A stretch of 64,000 bases of DNA from Adiantum capillus-veneris (taxonomy: Eukaryota > Streptophyta > Polypodiopsida > Polypodiales > Pteridaceae): the NCBI GenBank assembly GCA_014529385.2, contig CM043971.1:95717882-95781881 (forward strand), written 5' to 3'. Position numbers and translations under genes: made by a program. The notes under the pieces were generated by a model. The model saw only the letters and a list, made by a program, of their open reading frames with translations. It ran no database searches and had not been told where the DNA came from. Below are positions 20,976-31,558 of the stretch, piece by piece (position 1 is the stretch's first letter; each line of letters opens with the position of its first letter).

Positions 20976-23061
20976 CTTTTCCTTTACCATGTGTGAACTA
21001 ATCTTTGCTTGGTAGGCCTAGTTACAGCGCATCCACATGGTGAGTTCTAGAACTATTCCTAAACTATTCTTAAAGGAGCCCTTAAAAATAGTGCTACATT
21101 CATGTGCATGCCCCTTTAGTTATAGAACGTCCACTTGTAAGTTATCTAATATTAAAACTCTAGGTTTATTTACTTTAATTAGATATTATACACCTTAGAG
21201 AAAGTCGTCCTTCTAAAAGAACCGTTCCTTTTCATAAACTTTTTTCATTTTGCAAAAGTTTATGAAAAGGAACACTCTCCTTCTGCTTCTCATCTACCTA
21301 CTCAAACTCACAGGGTGAAGGGCAAGTTTTTCACAAAAAACCCATTGATCCCTTTTTGAAACATACCGCGTGAAAGGCCTTTTAGATACCCCCCACACGT
21401 AGGGGGTAATTTTTTTTTAAAAAAAACCAATTTAGGGAATTAGAAGAGAAAAGAAAAGTTAACTCTATTGCTTAGGAATTGAGCATTGGATTACAAACAT
21501 ATGGCCATACTAGCCGATCAGAAGGGATTCAAATAGATTTTCTACACTCAAACCGCCTGAGCGACCATGAGGTCCTGACTCAACCTGGCTCTTGTCTAAG
21601 GCCAAGATGCTGGACCTGGTGTGGAAGCTCTTCCGATCTACTAGGATAGAAGGGGAAGTTTGGTACATCAGGGATTAGCTTGAAGAAGATCTCCATGAAG
21701 ATATTGAAATACTAGAGGATCTCTGGAACCAATCTAGAGAACAGGGGGGTAATTTGTTCTTTGGGTGAATCTAACAACATAGTGTGATGACCACACGTTA
21801 TGAAAATAGTTATTATCATTTGAAAAGGGAGGGTAGAGCAACTACACCTTAAAAGGGTGTAGTTGGCTTGCCACCTGCCGGTAAAAATTAATTACCTCAC
21901 TTGGGATCCTCTACATGGCATAGGAAAAAGTGAACCTCTATTAGATTTTCCAACGCCATGTAGTGGACACTTGGTTTTATGGGCAGCTTTCAATTTCCAC
22001 TCCTCCCCTTTCGCTTCCCACTCCTCCCAAGCATGAAAGGAAACGAATAAAATATTTTTTTTATTGTTGAAGTGTAAGCTTTCTTTTTTCCTTTCAACTT
22101 TATAAGCTCTTACAATTTATTTGATTTGCATTTTTTTTGATATTCTTATCTTTCCTTGAGTGAAAAACTCTACATGTTTTTTGTGTTTCTTTCTCTCACC
22201 CACAAACTAAATATTATAAAGATTTAACCTTTGAATTGCCTTTGTGTGTAGTTGCATCCAATTTGGGAGAGAGGGCGACCATCACAATGGGGAAGTGTTT
22301 GGAGGGGGTAAAGTAGGGTGGCCCAATAACCACCAACCCCTCCCATGTCGAGGCCCTCTTAGAGGGGCCCAGTGTGAGGGGGGTAACTGTTTTGTACTAA
22401 CTGCACCTCTTAAATTTCAAGCCTTTCATCCTCCTCCCATTCAGCGTGAACATGACGTGTTGTCACCTCAAAATGTCTAATCACGCTCCCTCTTATGATT
22501 TACTCCTCCTCTAGCATTATCAACTTTCAAAACGTTTACCGCAATCTTTTATCGCATTTTGTAGAAAGAGAGTCTAAAATTGGGTGGCCAGACAGGAGAG
22601 AGAGGAACGAGAAGTAATTTTTTTTAAAGTTAAATATTTTTTGCAGATATTATCTTGCTTTGTATCATTATAATTATCGCGTATATTACTATTGGCATTA
22701 CTGTTGATATTATTGCTCCCCACTTTGACGTGAAAATATTCAAATTTGGTTACTTCTTTCTATTTTGGTTTTTTCTTTTAACAACATGATATTTTTAAGA
22801 AAAATGGACCCAAAAATTGGTGTTGAGACATGAAATGATGGTTATTTGGATAGATTAGCTTGTGCAAGGCATCTAGCCACTCTGTCACTAATGATGGCTA
22901 GCAAGTGTAAGACACACATTGTGGCCCGACGTGGAGAACTCTACACAAAACAGAACATGCTCATACTCTTCTCTCGAACTCCGCACACATTTCACGCGAG
23001 TAGGCTGCATGCATTGTCATGTGGAGTGGAAGGTGCAAATTCACTTTCTTTCTCTCCACAA
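20976..23061. other. Intergenic; no gene, one perfect hairpin
   Basis: No coding sequence is supported. The stretch contains a perfect inverted repeat (21224-21273), T- and A-rich runs, and a 13-base adaptor-like string at 21626-21638. It ends at the 3' LTR of G1 copy 2. Short open frames at 22244-22480 and 22846-23164 show no domain and are taken as chance. Confidence 0.4.
21224..21273. repeat. Perfect 20-bp inverted repeat
   Basis: GTTCCTTTTCATAAACTTTT (21224-21243) is followed after a 10-base loop by its exact inverted complement (21254-21273). No gene adjoins it. Confidence 0.9.
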
Positions 23062-24293
23062 TGTTAGCGTGCAAATGGAAAGAAAAACGAGTGCCTCTAT
23101 AGCCTTGCACGAATCACACCATCAAAAGAAAGAACTATCACACCACCGAAAACACATGTGGTAAACACCTGTAGAGATTTATGAAAAGCCCTTCAAGCAT
23201 GGGACACACTCAAAAACAGGAGAAACAAAGGACATCATGACAAAGCTCATCTCGTGGAGATGTCCATAGAGTATCCATAGGCAAAAACAGATGAGAAATG
23301 AAGAAGTTATGGCCACTCGAACATGGAGGTGTCCTTTCTCTTGCTCAAAATGAGCTCTCTGGAAGTTGTGCAGGTGTTGCAACTATTAAAATGGGGGCTC
23401 CCTTATATTTTATTCCCCAAAAATCTTCTCTCTCTTCTCAGCTGACAAGGCTTCATTTGTGGGCACCTTTTAATTGGCTCATTTTTTGCCTTTTTTGGGC
23501 AAAAAATGAGGTGTCGGTGACCCTTTGACCAAGGGAATGGGGTGAGGGCAAGTGGCTCGGAACAAGAAGGTGGAACCATGCGCCTATCCAGCTGAGTTTG
23601 TACTTAAAAAATGCTCTACCTCTCTCCCCATGAGCCTACGAGCCCCTCAATGGCAAGCCTTGAGAGCCTCTCACCAAGTGATACACCCATAATGGGCTCC
23701 CCCTTTAGGCTATATACCCCCCACCTTCCACTCTTCCCTTCCCATGTGGGATAATCCCTCCGCCACATGGCACTTCCTTTTCAAGCTTCCCAACTCCCTC
23801 ATGCCCAAAAATTTCTAGATTTTTACCAAAGCATGGGAGCTTCTCAGACAAATTCCCCCAAGAGTAACTTGTTGCTCCGGTCACCAAAAGACACACTGTA
23901 ACACACGGCTCAAATCCCATCATCTCAGCTACATCTATAATTCTTAAACTTCAACATTTTTAACTCCAATTGTCAAGTTGACACCTGCAATCACCTTCTA
24001 GGTTGAGACCGCCCACTTCGGATGTCCATAACTCATGATGTACAAGTCCGATTCACAAGCTATAAAGCGCGGTTGAAAATACTTCTTAAAAACCATGTTT
24101 TGGAGACTCAAGAAACTCAAAACATCAGCACCCAAGCCTAACAAAATCACACCTTTGTACATGAATTAAGTTACATGGTCACTTCCAAGAGTTGCTGTGA
24201 TATACACATATATACACGAGGCTAGTGGGCAAGCTTTTTGGCATGACTTAATGAATTTATGATCATCCAAAACATGCTTGACATATTTTGACA
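23062..24293 (-). repeat. G1 copy 2 3' LTR (1232 bp)
   Basis: On the minus strand it runs from TGTCAAAATATGTC (24293) to GCACGCTAACA (23062). The polypurine tract AGGCTAGGGAGAGT abuts its start. Sequence matches the other G1 LTRs along its length, with scattered substitutions. Confidence 0.88.
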
Positions 24294-24349
24294 ACTCTCC
24301 CTAGCCTGCTTGATCATTCATGACAAGCAGAGGTTTCTAGGGTGAACAA

Positions 24350-25675
24350 CTACTGCAGATCATTCCCAAAAACCTCATTTACATTCTCGGATGTTTCCAC
24401 AGTGTCTTCCTCTATTGACTGCATCTCATCTATCACAATGGTCATCAACTGTGCAAGATACTTCTTCAATCTGTAGCCATTAAAATGATATTTATGTTGT
24501 GCACCACTCAAATATTCTAGTTGATATGTAAACTTCTTGACGATAGTAAAAGGACCTTCCCATTTGATTTGATTTTTTTTTTGAAAAAAGTTGTCCAACT
24601 TATTGCTGTATCATAGCACCTGATCATGATTTTCCATCCCCTTATCATGTACGCATTCATTAGCCTTTAGCTGAGCCTTCTTTGTCCCTTATTCATAGTA
24701 GTTCAAAGCTAGAACTCTGTCCAATTACAAACATTTTAGATCCAAATACCTTTTCTGCCAGGTATTTGTTTGCTCTTCATCTCCCAATGACAACAACTTG
24801 AGTGCAAGAATCTCCACTTGAATTGGCAATAAAGCTTCCTTGCCATAAACCAAGTGTAAGGAGAATATCCTGTGCTCGTTTTGATAGTAGTTACATAGGT
24901 CCATAATGCACAAAGCAACTCTGCATCCCAAGTCTTTCCATGTGTTTGGGTCATCTTTGTTAAGATCTTCACCAACTCTCCATTGAACCTCTCATTGAGA
25001 CCATTGCATTGTGGATAATAAGGAGAACTGTACCTATGTTGTATATTGATCTTCTCGCATAAGAAATCAAACAGATCTCCTCTAAATCCTGGTCCTCTTT
25101 AGCTCTAGGGACACACCAAACTTGCAACATATATGCTCATAAACAAATTGTGCCATTTCCTTACTGGTAATATGTTTGACAGCCTTGGCTTCTGCCCATC
25201 GTGACAATTAATTCACTGTTGTCAAAACGTAAGCATTTATTTTGCTAGTCATAGGTAAGGGTCCAATAGCATCAAGACCCCATTTTTCAAATACATCAAA
25301 AGCTAGAATTGTCTTTTGCAATTTGTGCTTCAAAATTCTCTTTTCCATCTTCTGGCAAGGCAAACACGACTTGCACCAATGGTGAACATCTCGATGAATG
25401 CTTGGCCATATATAGCCTTCTTGCAATATTTTATGCAACATGATCTTCATGGAAAAATGGCTTCCACAAGATCCCTCATGATTTTCTTCCAAGATCTTGT
25501 AGATTTCCTCTTTCCAGGACACACAACGCAAAACCGAATCACTTCCTTTCATGTAAACCACATCATCAAGCATTTTGTATTTCTTGGATTTTCTTATAAA
25601 TGTAGACTTTTTGGAGGATGGTATACCTTCAGGTAGGACACCTTTCAACAAAAAATCCAGTTCCTTTGATAACAC
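24350..25675 (-). pseudogene. G1 copy 2 integrase and C-terminal region
   Basis: A 155-residue frame (25675-25208) begins MLSKELDFLLKGV and includes NHEGSCGSHFSMKIMLHKIL and CKSCLPCQKMEKRI (HHCC zinc finger; one of the Gly residues is changed). It then reads WGLDAIGPLPMTSKINAYVL. The catalytic core continues in broken frames (24975-24725, NKDDPNTW-type stretch to LALKLLSLGDEEQ). The last frame (24598-24350) reads IKWEGPFTIVKKFTYQLEYL and HFNGYRLKKYLAQLM, a chromodomain-position tail without an obvious chromodomain. The MITE interrupts the gene just upstream of MLSKE. Confidence 0.85.
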
Positions 25676-25676
25676 T

Positions 25677-26213
25677 CATTAGGGAAAATTTGGACTCACA
25701 AAGGGGCCCTATAAGGAGTTTGACTTCCTCTCGCATGTCCAAAACGGACGTGCAGTAAAATTTTTGCAAATCAACTCTAAACTTTGCGGAGATTTGGCAG
25801 TTAGAATCTACTCTTCAATATCTTTTTATTGATAAATAGCACGCCACGAGATTCCTCATATTTTGAAAGGTTCTATTTTTTATTCTCTTGTGATGTGACA
25901 ACTCCGTCTAGAATCTAGAGAATAAAAAATATAATCTTCCTCATATTTTGAAAGGTTCTATTTTTTATTCTCTTGTGTTGTGACAACTCCGTCTAGAATC
26001 TAGAGAATAAAAAATAGAATCTTTCAAAATATGAGGAATCTCATGGCTTGCTATATATCAATAGAAAGAGCTTGATGAGTAGATTCTAACTGTCAAATCT
26101 TCGCCAAGTTTAGAATTGATTTGCAAAAATTTTATTGCACGCCTGTTTTGGGCATGAGAGAGGAAGTCAAACTCCTTATAAGGCCCCTGTGTGAGTCCAA
26201 ATTTTCTCTAATG
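25677..26213. mobile_element. Foldback MITE copy 2 (CATTAG family)
   Basis: The ends are CATTAGGGAAAATTTGGACT (25677) and its inverted complement ending at 26213. Terminal similarity covers about 75 bp and a longer foldback covers most of the rest (AGCACGCCACGAGATTCCTC against its inverse). An internal 85-bp unit is duplicated in tandem (25854-25938 and 25939-26023). It splits the G1 copy 2 reading frame. Joining 25676 to 26214 gives a sequence of the same length as G1 copy 1 at 17535-17560 and restores the frame, so no target duplication is present. Same family as 819-9411. Confidence 0.9.
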
Positions 26214-26219
26214 TCCCTC

Positions 26220-26767
26220 CCATGATATAAAGGGGTATTTGCTTTCAGCACAAACACACAAGTGATCATTTCTTGGGCAGCATCATGAGCTTCTTTATTT
26301 TGAGACCTCTCAATATGTTGCAAACTCCATGCTTCAAACTTTTTGAGCAACGATTTCACCTTGAAGAATAAACTCTTCAGTTTAGAGTTCTTATTCTTCC
26401 ATACTCCCAATACTTTCTTCACGACCAACAAGGCATCTCCTTTGATCTGCAAGCATCTAATTCCCAACTGTAAGCAAATGTGCAAACCACCTTTAAGAGC
26501 CATGTACTCTACTTCATTGTTACTCTTTGCATCAAGTTTCAGCCCTTGTTTCCTTACAAGCTTTTATTGTGCATCATATGACAATGCCTCCTGAAGCAGC
26601 ATCATGACTTCTTCGATAAGAGCCATCAAAATATAATAGTGAAGCATCAGAGATGGAAAAAGTCTTGACTTTCTTCTTTTGCACCACCTCTTCCCTCACC
26701 AAAATAGGAGTGTCTTTATAAGTGAGTAAATATGCCAGGGTAACCCGAGTACTCTCTTCCACCAAAA
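26220..26767 (-). pseudogene. G1 copy 2 second RNase H
   Basis: The frame 26765-26574 reads TLAYLLTYKDTPILVREEVV and SLLYFDGSYRRSHDAASGGI. The frame 26503-26220 reads MALKGGLHICLQLGIRCLQI and ALLVVKKVLGVWKNKN, then QHIERSQNKEAHDAAQEMIT up to the MITE edge. A frameshift near 26570 separates them. Active-site Asp and Gly of FDGS are kept; the Glu of the EYMALE motif reads YMALK, a likely loss. Confidence 0.8.
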
Positions 26768-28304
26768 AGCATCATACCTTGCAAAAGTCATTTTAAGCTT
26801 TGAACATGCTCTTTCCTTGAACTATATACACAAAAATCATCTATGAATCCTTTGACAACTTCCCAAGGAACGGGGTAAGGACCGAATCCACTTTTCTTTC
26901 AAAAGCTCCAGGCCCATTTGTCAACCCAAAGGGAAGGCAAGAAAATTAGAAACAACCCCATGGCATGATAAAAGTAGTATTTTTCTGGTCTTCAGGAGCA
27001 AGGATAAGCTAAAAATATCTTGAATAACCATAACAAAGAATGTATCTTTTAAAACCAGCCACTGCATCTAAAAGTTGATCAATGAAAGGAAAAGGTAAGG
27101 ATCTCTTTTGATCATTGCATTTAATGGCTTGTAATCTACACAAACTCTCCAATGCCCATCTTTCTTTGGAGTGACCACTACAGGGCTCACCCATTCAGCA
27201 TTATGCATTGGCAAAATGAACCCTGCATCCAAAATCTTATCCAATTCTTTCTTTAAAGCATTCATTTGCTCCTTTTCCCATCCTTCTTAATTTCTACCTT
27301 ATTGGCTTTGCCCCTTCAACTAATTCAATCTTCATAGGATCTCCAACAAAACCCTTTATTTCTTGATATGAAGTTATGAAAATATTTGGAAACCTATCCA
27401 ACATTGCTAAGTACTCCCTTCTTTCTCCTTGTGTTCGATCGGTACTCAACATATTTTGAATCAACTGAGTACCATATTTTGAATTGATTCTTTCTTCACT
27501 GGAAATTCCTGTTTAGGCTGCATCAACTCCTTAAGTTTCTCTAAACGGCTTGAAGCATTTATATTCCCTGACACTTGCAACATGTCAACCACTTCCCTCA
27601 TTGCCTCATCCAACAACAAGAATGACACTTCACCCTTATCACTAGAATTGGAAGCAAAGCTACTTTTTGAATCTTCAGAATTGTCGTCACTAGTAGATTC
27701 GGATTCATCATTCTCACTCACATCTTCTAGAGCCATAGGTTGTCTGGTAGCATATCAAAGACCCCTTTTTCACCCTTCATGCCATAGAAACAGATTGTGC
27801 CCTTGCCCCAATCTTTCACAACACCAACCGCTCTCAACCAAGGTTGTCCCCAAATGATAGGAAAAGCTCCCAGGCTAGCTGGCATAGCATGAAATTTTAC
27901 TATAGTCTTCAGGTTAAAGACTTCAACTTCCAAATTCTTAATCATCCCCAAATACTTCACTTTGGCATGGTTTGCTAGTAGAATCCAAAACCCAGAGCTT
28001 CCGCATGGACCAAGTCTCTCGACAGAGACTGTGTGATCACACAAACTTGAGCACCTCCATCAATGTAGGCCTCTCCCATGCCCACACCTTTGTGCCAAGA
28101 GTTCACCACAGGACAAATATTGGGTAATGCTCCCACATCGAACAATTTGACTTGTCCACGACTTGGCTCTTTATCTAGATTCACTAATGACTTCCATTGC
28201 CTCTTGAGTTTGGGCACCATATTCATCAACTGTCCAAAAGTACAATCTACTTTCCTCCCAATCAGGTCTTCCTTTAAACTGTAAGCTGTTTGGCCTTCTC
28301 CCAA
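26768..28304 (-). pseudogene. G1 copy 2 protease and truncated reverse transcriptase
   Basis: The frame 28304-27975 covers the pre-protease region (KVDCTFGQLMNMVPKLKRQW) and the protease site AYIDGGAQVCVITQ, where Asp-Gly-Gly stands in for the usual Asp-Ser/Thr-Gly. The frame 28044-27727 continues with FHAMPASLGAFPIIWGQPWL, and 27736-27461 covers an acidic Ser-rich linker (SESTSDDNSEDSKSS). RT follows at 27265-27009 (VSPVVVTPKKDGHWRVCVDY) and decays toward 26870. A junction at about 26768 then skips the RT catalytic box and the first RNase H. The long pre-protease domain is shared with the copy at 42348-42740. Confidence 0.8.
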
Positions 28305-28314
28305 AGGTAATCTG

Positions 28315-28823
28315 CTACTTCAAACTGTCTCTATAGGGTCTTCTCTTCCTCTTGGCTTTTGCATCTTCACCCTCTATCTCTTTCCCTTTATTTTTGCTAG
28401 GACCTGGTGCAACATAGCCTTCCCTCTCTCTTTTGCCTACAGGAAGTATATCTGCTTCTTTCTTTCCAACCCACACAATACCCACATGAACACCAGAGGT
28501 TGAGACTTGATTTTCCTGCTCAGTACCTTGATCTCCCTGTATATCTGCATAATCATTAGCCCTGTTAGGAATTTGCTGGGGAAGTGGAAACATATCACCT
28601 TCCATCCTTGTTGGCTCTGAACAATAAGTGATGATATGACCAAGTTCACCACAATTATAACAGGTAGGGATGAACCTCCTCTACGGCTCAAAGACACCTT
28701 GTCCATAACCCACATTTGCATTAGGCTAAGCTTCAAATGCATGGGCCATTCCTCTACCATGCCACCTCCACCTCCAAGAACACTGAGTTGTAAATCTTGC
28801 ATCATGGTCATCATGTCTTGCAT
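28315..28823 (-). pseudogene. G1 copy 2 gag, nucleocapsid part
   Basis: Two overlapping frames cover this part. The zinc knuckle (CYNCGELGHIITYC-type, CCHC) is spread across a frameshift near 28640. Downstream comes MEGDMFPLPQQIPNRANDYA and a basic tail (KAKRKRRP). Gag upstream of the Gln/Met-rich QDMMTMMQDLQ stretch is absent. Nucleocapsid binds the element RNA. Confidence 0.75.
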
Positions 28824-28860
28824 ATTTCATTGTAAATGTTCAATATTCGCAACCTGCATT

Positions 28861-29061
28861 ACTACAACATAAAAATAAAATTAATTCTGGAAACCCAGTC
28901 AATAGGCTATACCTAGAAGGAGGACATCCTCTCTGTCCTCTAAGTGTACTTCTTTGAGTTGATGCTTTGCTTCGCTTCTCGGACCTCTCACATGTAATTG
29001 ATGGAGTACTCAATGGATACAATGCAGTCATTCCTTACACAAGGGCCATGCAGGTCTTAGG

Positions 29062-29115
<54 letters not shown>

Positions 29116-29341
29116 GCCACAAGTAAGCAGTGAAAAAAAAATGGATGCACTATAACATGCATTCATCTCACCATTTTCTAACAAGTGACAAATAAAGAAG
29201 AGCTTGGATTCTACCAAGAGGTCAAAGCATATAATTGCAAAAGGTTTTGAGGCCTTTTTGGATCTCATGAGAAGGTTTAGGTATCCTTTCATTCAAAGTG
29301 TTATTTTGCCTATGCAACTTGGAGGCAAGGAGTAGCCACAA
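28861..29341. other. No gene seen; (CT)n tract
   Basis: Unassigned sequence beyond the truncated end of G1 copy 2. A CT microsatellite occupies about 29064-29113. No coding frame is supported. Confidence 0.45.
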
Positions 29342-29675
29342 GTGTTAAAATTTGTGTGAGACCAAACAGGTGGCCATGCATGCATATATTGGCTAAGGAA
29401 GAAAATTAGTTTGTACGAGTGGGTTAGCATAGACATGGCAATGTCATTTCTACAAAAATAGGATGCTTATCTTAAAGGTGTTATTGCAGGCCAAGGGCGA
29501 GATTTGCAGTAGGCCAAGGGCCAAGGATTGAGAAGGCTCAGTGTGGCTAGGAGCCGAGAGCTAGGCATAAGTTAAGGGGTCATACTATCAAGGGCCAAGG
29601 GCTATAAGTAGGGAGGCTGGGAGGAGAACGTTATGCCAATCCATCCTGTGGCCTTTCATTGGTATCAAAGCTCAG
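29342..29675 (+). repeat. Possible LTR end with tRNA-Met-like primer binding site
   Basis: TGGTATCAAAGC at about 29660 differs by one base from TGGTATCAGAGC, the sequence complementary to the 3' end of plant initiator tRNA-Met used as primer by many LTR elements. It is preceded by CCTTTCA, which could be an LTR end, and an upstream TGTTAAAATTTG at 29342 could be its start (about 315 bp). A purine-rich leader follows. No gag or pol is found downstream before the minisatellite, so this is a candidate only. Confidence 0.4.
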
Positions 29676-30079
29676 AGGAGGGGAGAGCTATGGAGGAGGG
29701 GGAAGGACTCTCTCTCTTTAGGTTATCTCTCTCTAGAATTTAGGATGAGGCACGACCTCTCTCTCACTTTAGGGTCTTCTCTCTCTCCCTCGTTTTTAGT
29801 AGTAGAACGTGCATGGTCTTGCATGTGAGTGCAAGCCGTGATGTGGAAGGCGGCTAAGCAAGAAGGCGGGGTTGAGGCACACAACGTGTGCAGAAGCTCT
29901 TGTCAAGCGGGGATGAAGATGAAGCAGGGACCCCGTGTGCAGGGCCTCTTGAGGAGAGGGGAGGTGGCGTGTCGACGGGCTCCAAATCAGACGCTGTAGA
30001 CCTTGAAGGGAGCGGGAGGCCAAGCTGAAGAGAGCCCGTAACTGTGGCGGGTGCAATCGAGCAACACAGAGGATGGTCC
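29676..30079 (+). other. Unassigned leader-like sequence
   Basis: G-rich sequence with CT-rich patches following the candidate primer site. Short frames on the minus strand (29796-30165) are Arg/Ser/Pro-rich without a recognisable domain and are not called as genes. Confidence 0.35.
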
Positions 30080-31330
30080 CAAAGCTTTTGACCAGCTATG
30101 AGGTAGCTATTGACTTTTGTAGTTGTACAATAGCTATTCATAGTGTATAGATATTGTAGACCCAAACTTGGCTAAAGTTGCTTCTCAGAGAGCTTTTGAC
30201 CAGCTATTAGGTAGCTATCGCCTGCCATAGCTAGTGGGTGATGGCCTATTAGCTGGCAGTACCTGTTTGACCTATTATTAATAGTTGTATAAAATAGCTT
30301 TTAATTAGCTATGGGTTAGCTATTGGCTTCCATAGCTAGCGGATGATAGCTATTTTCCATAGCCAGTGGATGATAGCTATTTTCCACAGCTAGTGGGTGA
30401 TAGCTATTTTGCAGGGCTAGAGAGCTATTAGCTGGAAGTAGCTATTGATCACAGCTACTGTCTTCCATAGCTAGTGGGTAATAGCTTTTTGCCAATTTTG
30501 GAGAGCGAAGTAGCCATCTGAAGCTGTTATTAATAGCTGCTTTGATAGTGCTTATAACCAGCTATTTAGCTATTGCCTTCCATAGCTATTAGGTCAAAAC
30601 TATTTGCCTGGTTTTGAGAGTTATCAACTGTTAGTAGCTATCTGGACAGCTAGTATCAATAGTTTCTTGACAAACAGCTTAGAACCAGCTATCAAGCAGC
30701 TATTGTCTTCCATAGCTATTGGGCTGGGCAATAGCTATTTGGAATGTTTTGAGAGTTATTAGCTGGAAGTAGCTATCTCACCAGCTATTAAGAAGCTATT
30801 GTCTTCCACGGCTAGTGGGTAATAGCTATTTTCCAGGTTTTGAGAGCTTTTAGCTATTTTAACCAGCTATTGGGTAGCTATTGTTTTTCATAGCTAGTGG
30901 GTGATAGCTACCTATTGTGTAGGTATTAACCAGATATTAGGTAGCTATTGTTTTTCATAGCTAGTGGGTGATAGAGACCTGCTAGGTTTAGAGAGCTACT
31001 GGCTGGTAAAAGCTAGTTTATGCTTGTTAAATAGCTCCACATTAGCTATTGATTGTGTGGTATATACTCTTATTGGCTATGTGGCTAGTATTGCCTAGTT
31101 ATTTACAACCAATTATTGCTCAATATCTTGCAAGAAAATAGGCTATAACTGCTTCTCAGAAAGTTTTTTACCAGTTATTAATAGATGCCTAGCAGATAGC
31201 TCTAACCAGCTAGTGGGTGATAGCCATTTTCTAGGTTTAGAGAGCTATTAGCAGGCAAAAGCTACTTTATGCTTGTTAATCAGCTCCCTAATAGTTGTTG
31301 ACTGTGTGTGATAAATCTTTTCTCGTTCAC
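30080..31330. repeat. AGCTAT-rich degenerate minisatellite
   Basis: About 1.25 kb is built from variants of a unit containing CCATAGCTAGTGGGTGATAG, GAGAGCTATTAGCTGG-AAGTAG and ACCAGCTATTAGGTAGCTAT. The CCATAGCTAGTGGGTGATAG-type element recurs near 30224, 30334, 30358, 30387, 30465, 30575, 30706, 30803, 30890, 30954 and 31205, so spacing is irregular (about 25 to 130 bp). The motif AGCTAT and its complement ATAGCT alternate, giving many potential small hairpins. There is no open reading frame of note. Confidence 0.85.
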
Positions 31331-31558
31331 TATGCAGCAAGTATTTATAGTTGTTAACAACCAAAAGCTGTCCAATAATTTGTTGAAAAGTTTGACTTTG
31401 TTTCCAAAAGGTTGAATTCCTTTTTTAATTGGTGCTTGCCATCTTTTTGTAATAGCAGCTCATTGTGTTCCAACCACATGTATGTTCACACCAGCAAAGA
31501 CATCTAGTCGAGATACAATGCAGTCAATGAAGACAATGCTCAAGGTGTTGATGTATGA

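Larger units (their letters stand above)
23062..28860 (-). mobile_element. Ty3/gypsy element, family G1 copy 2, 5'-truncated and deleted
   Basis: On the minus strand, part of gag with a zinc knuckle, then protease, the RT N-terminus, RNase H, integrase, polypurine tract and 3' LTR follow in order. Similarity to the fuller copy at 37549-45491 stops near 28860, so the N-terminal gag, primer site and 5' LTR are missing. An internal deletion near 26768 removes the end of RT and the first RNase H. A MITE is inserted at 25677-26213. Confidence 0.9.

Noticed and set aside
23705-23923. Small frames in the G1 LTRs (also 19371-19662, 38066-38380, 44763-45087)
   Set aside because: They recur at the same LTR position in all copies but are broken differently and show no domain; LTR sequence similarity explains them.
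29796-30165. Two overlapping minus-strand frames rich in Arg, Ser and Pro
   Set aside because: Composition reflects the local GC content; no motif, and the region looks like a retroelement leader on the plus strand.
24301-31330. CRISPR-like or other prokaryotic repeat arrays
   Set aside because: Repeat units here are degenerate, irregularly spaced and lack unique spacers of constant length; the window is eukaryotic.
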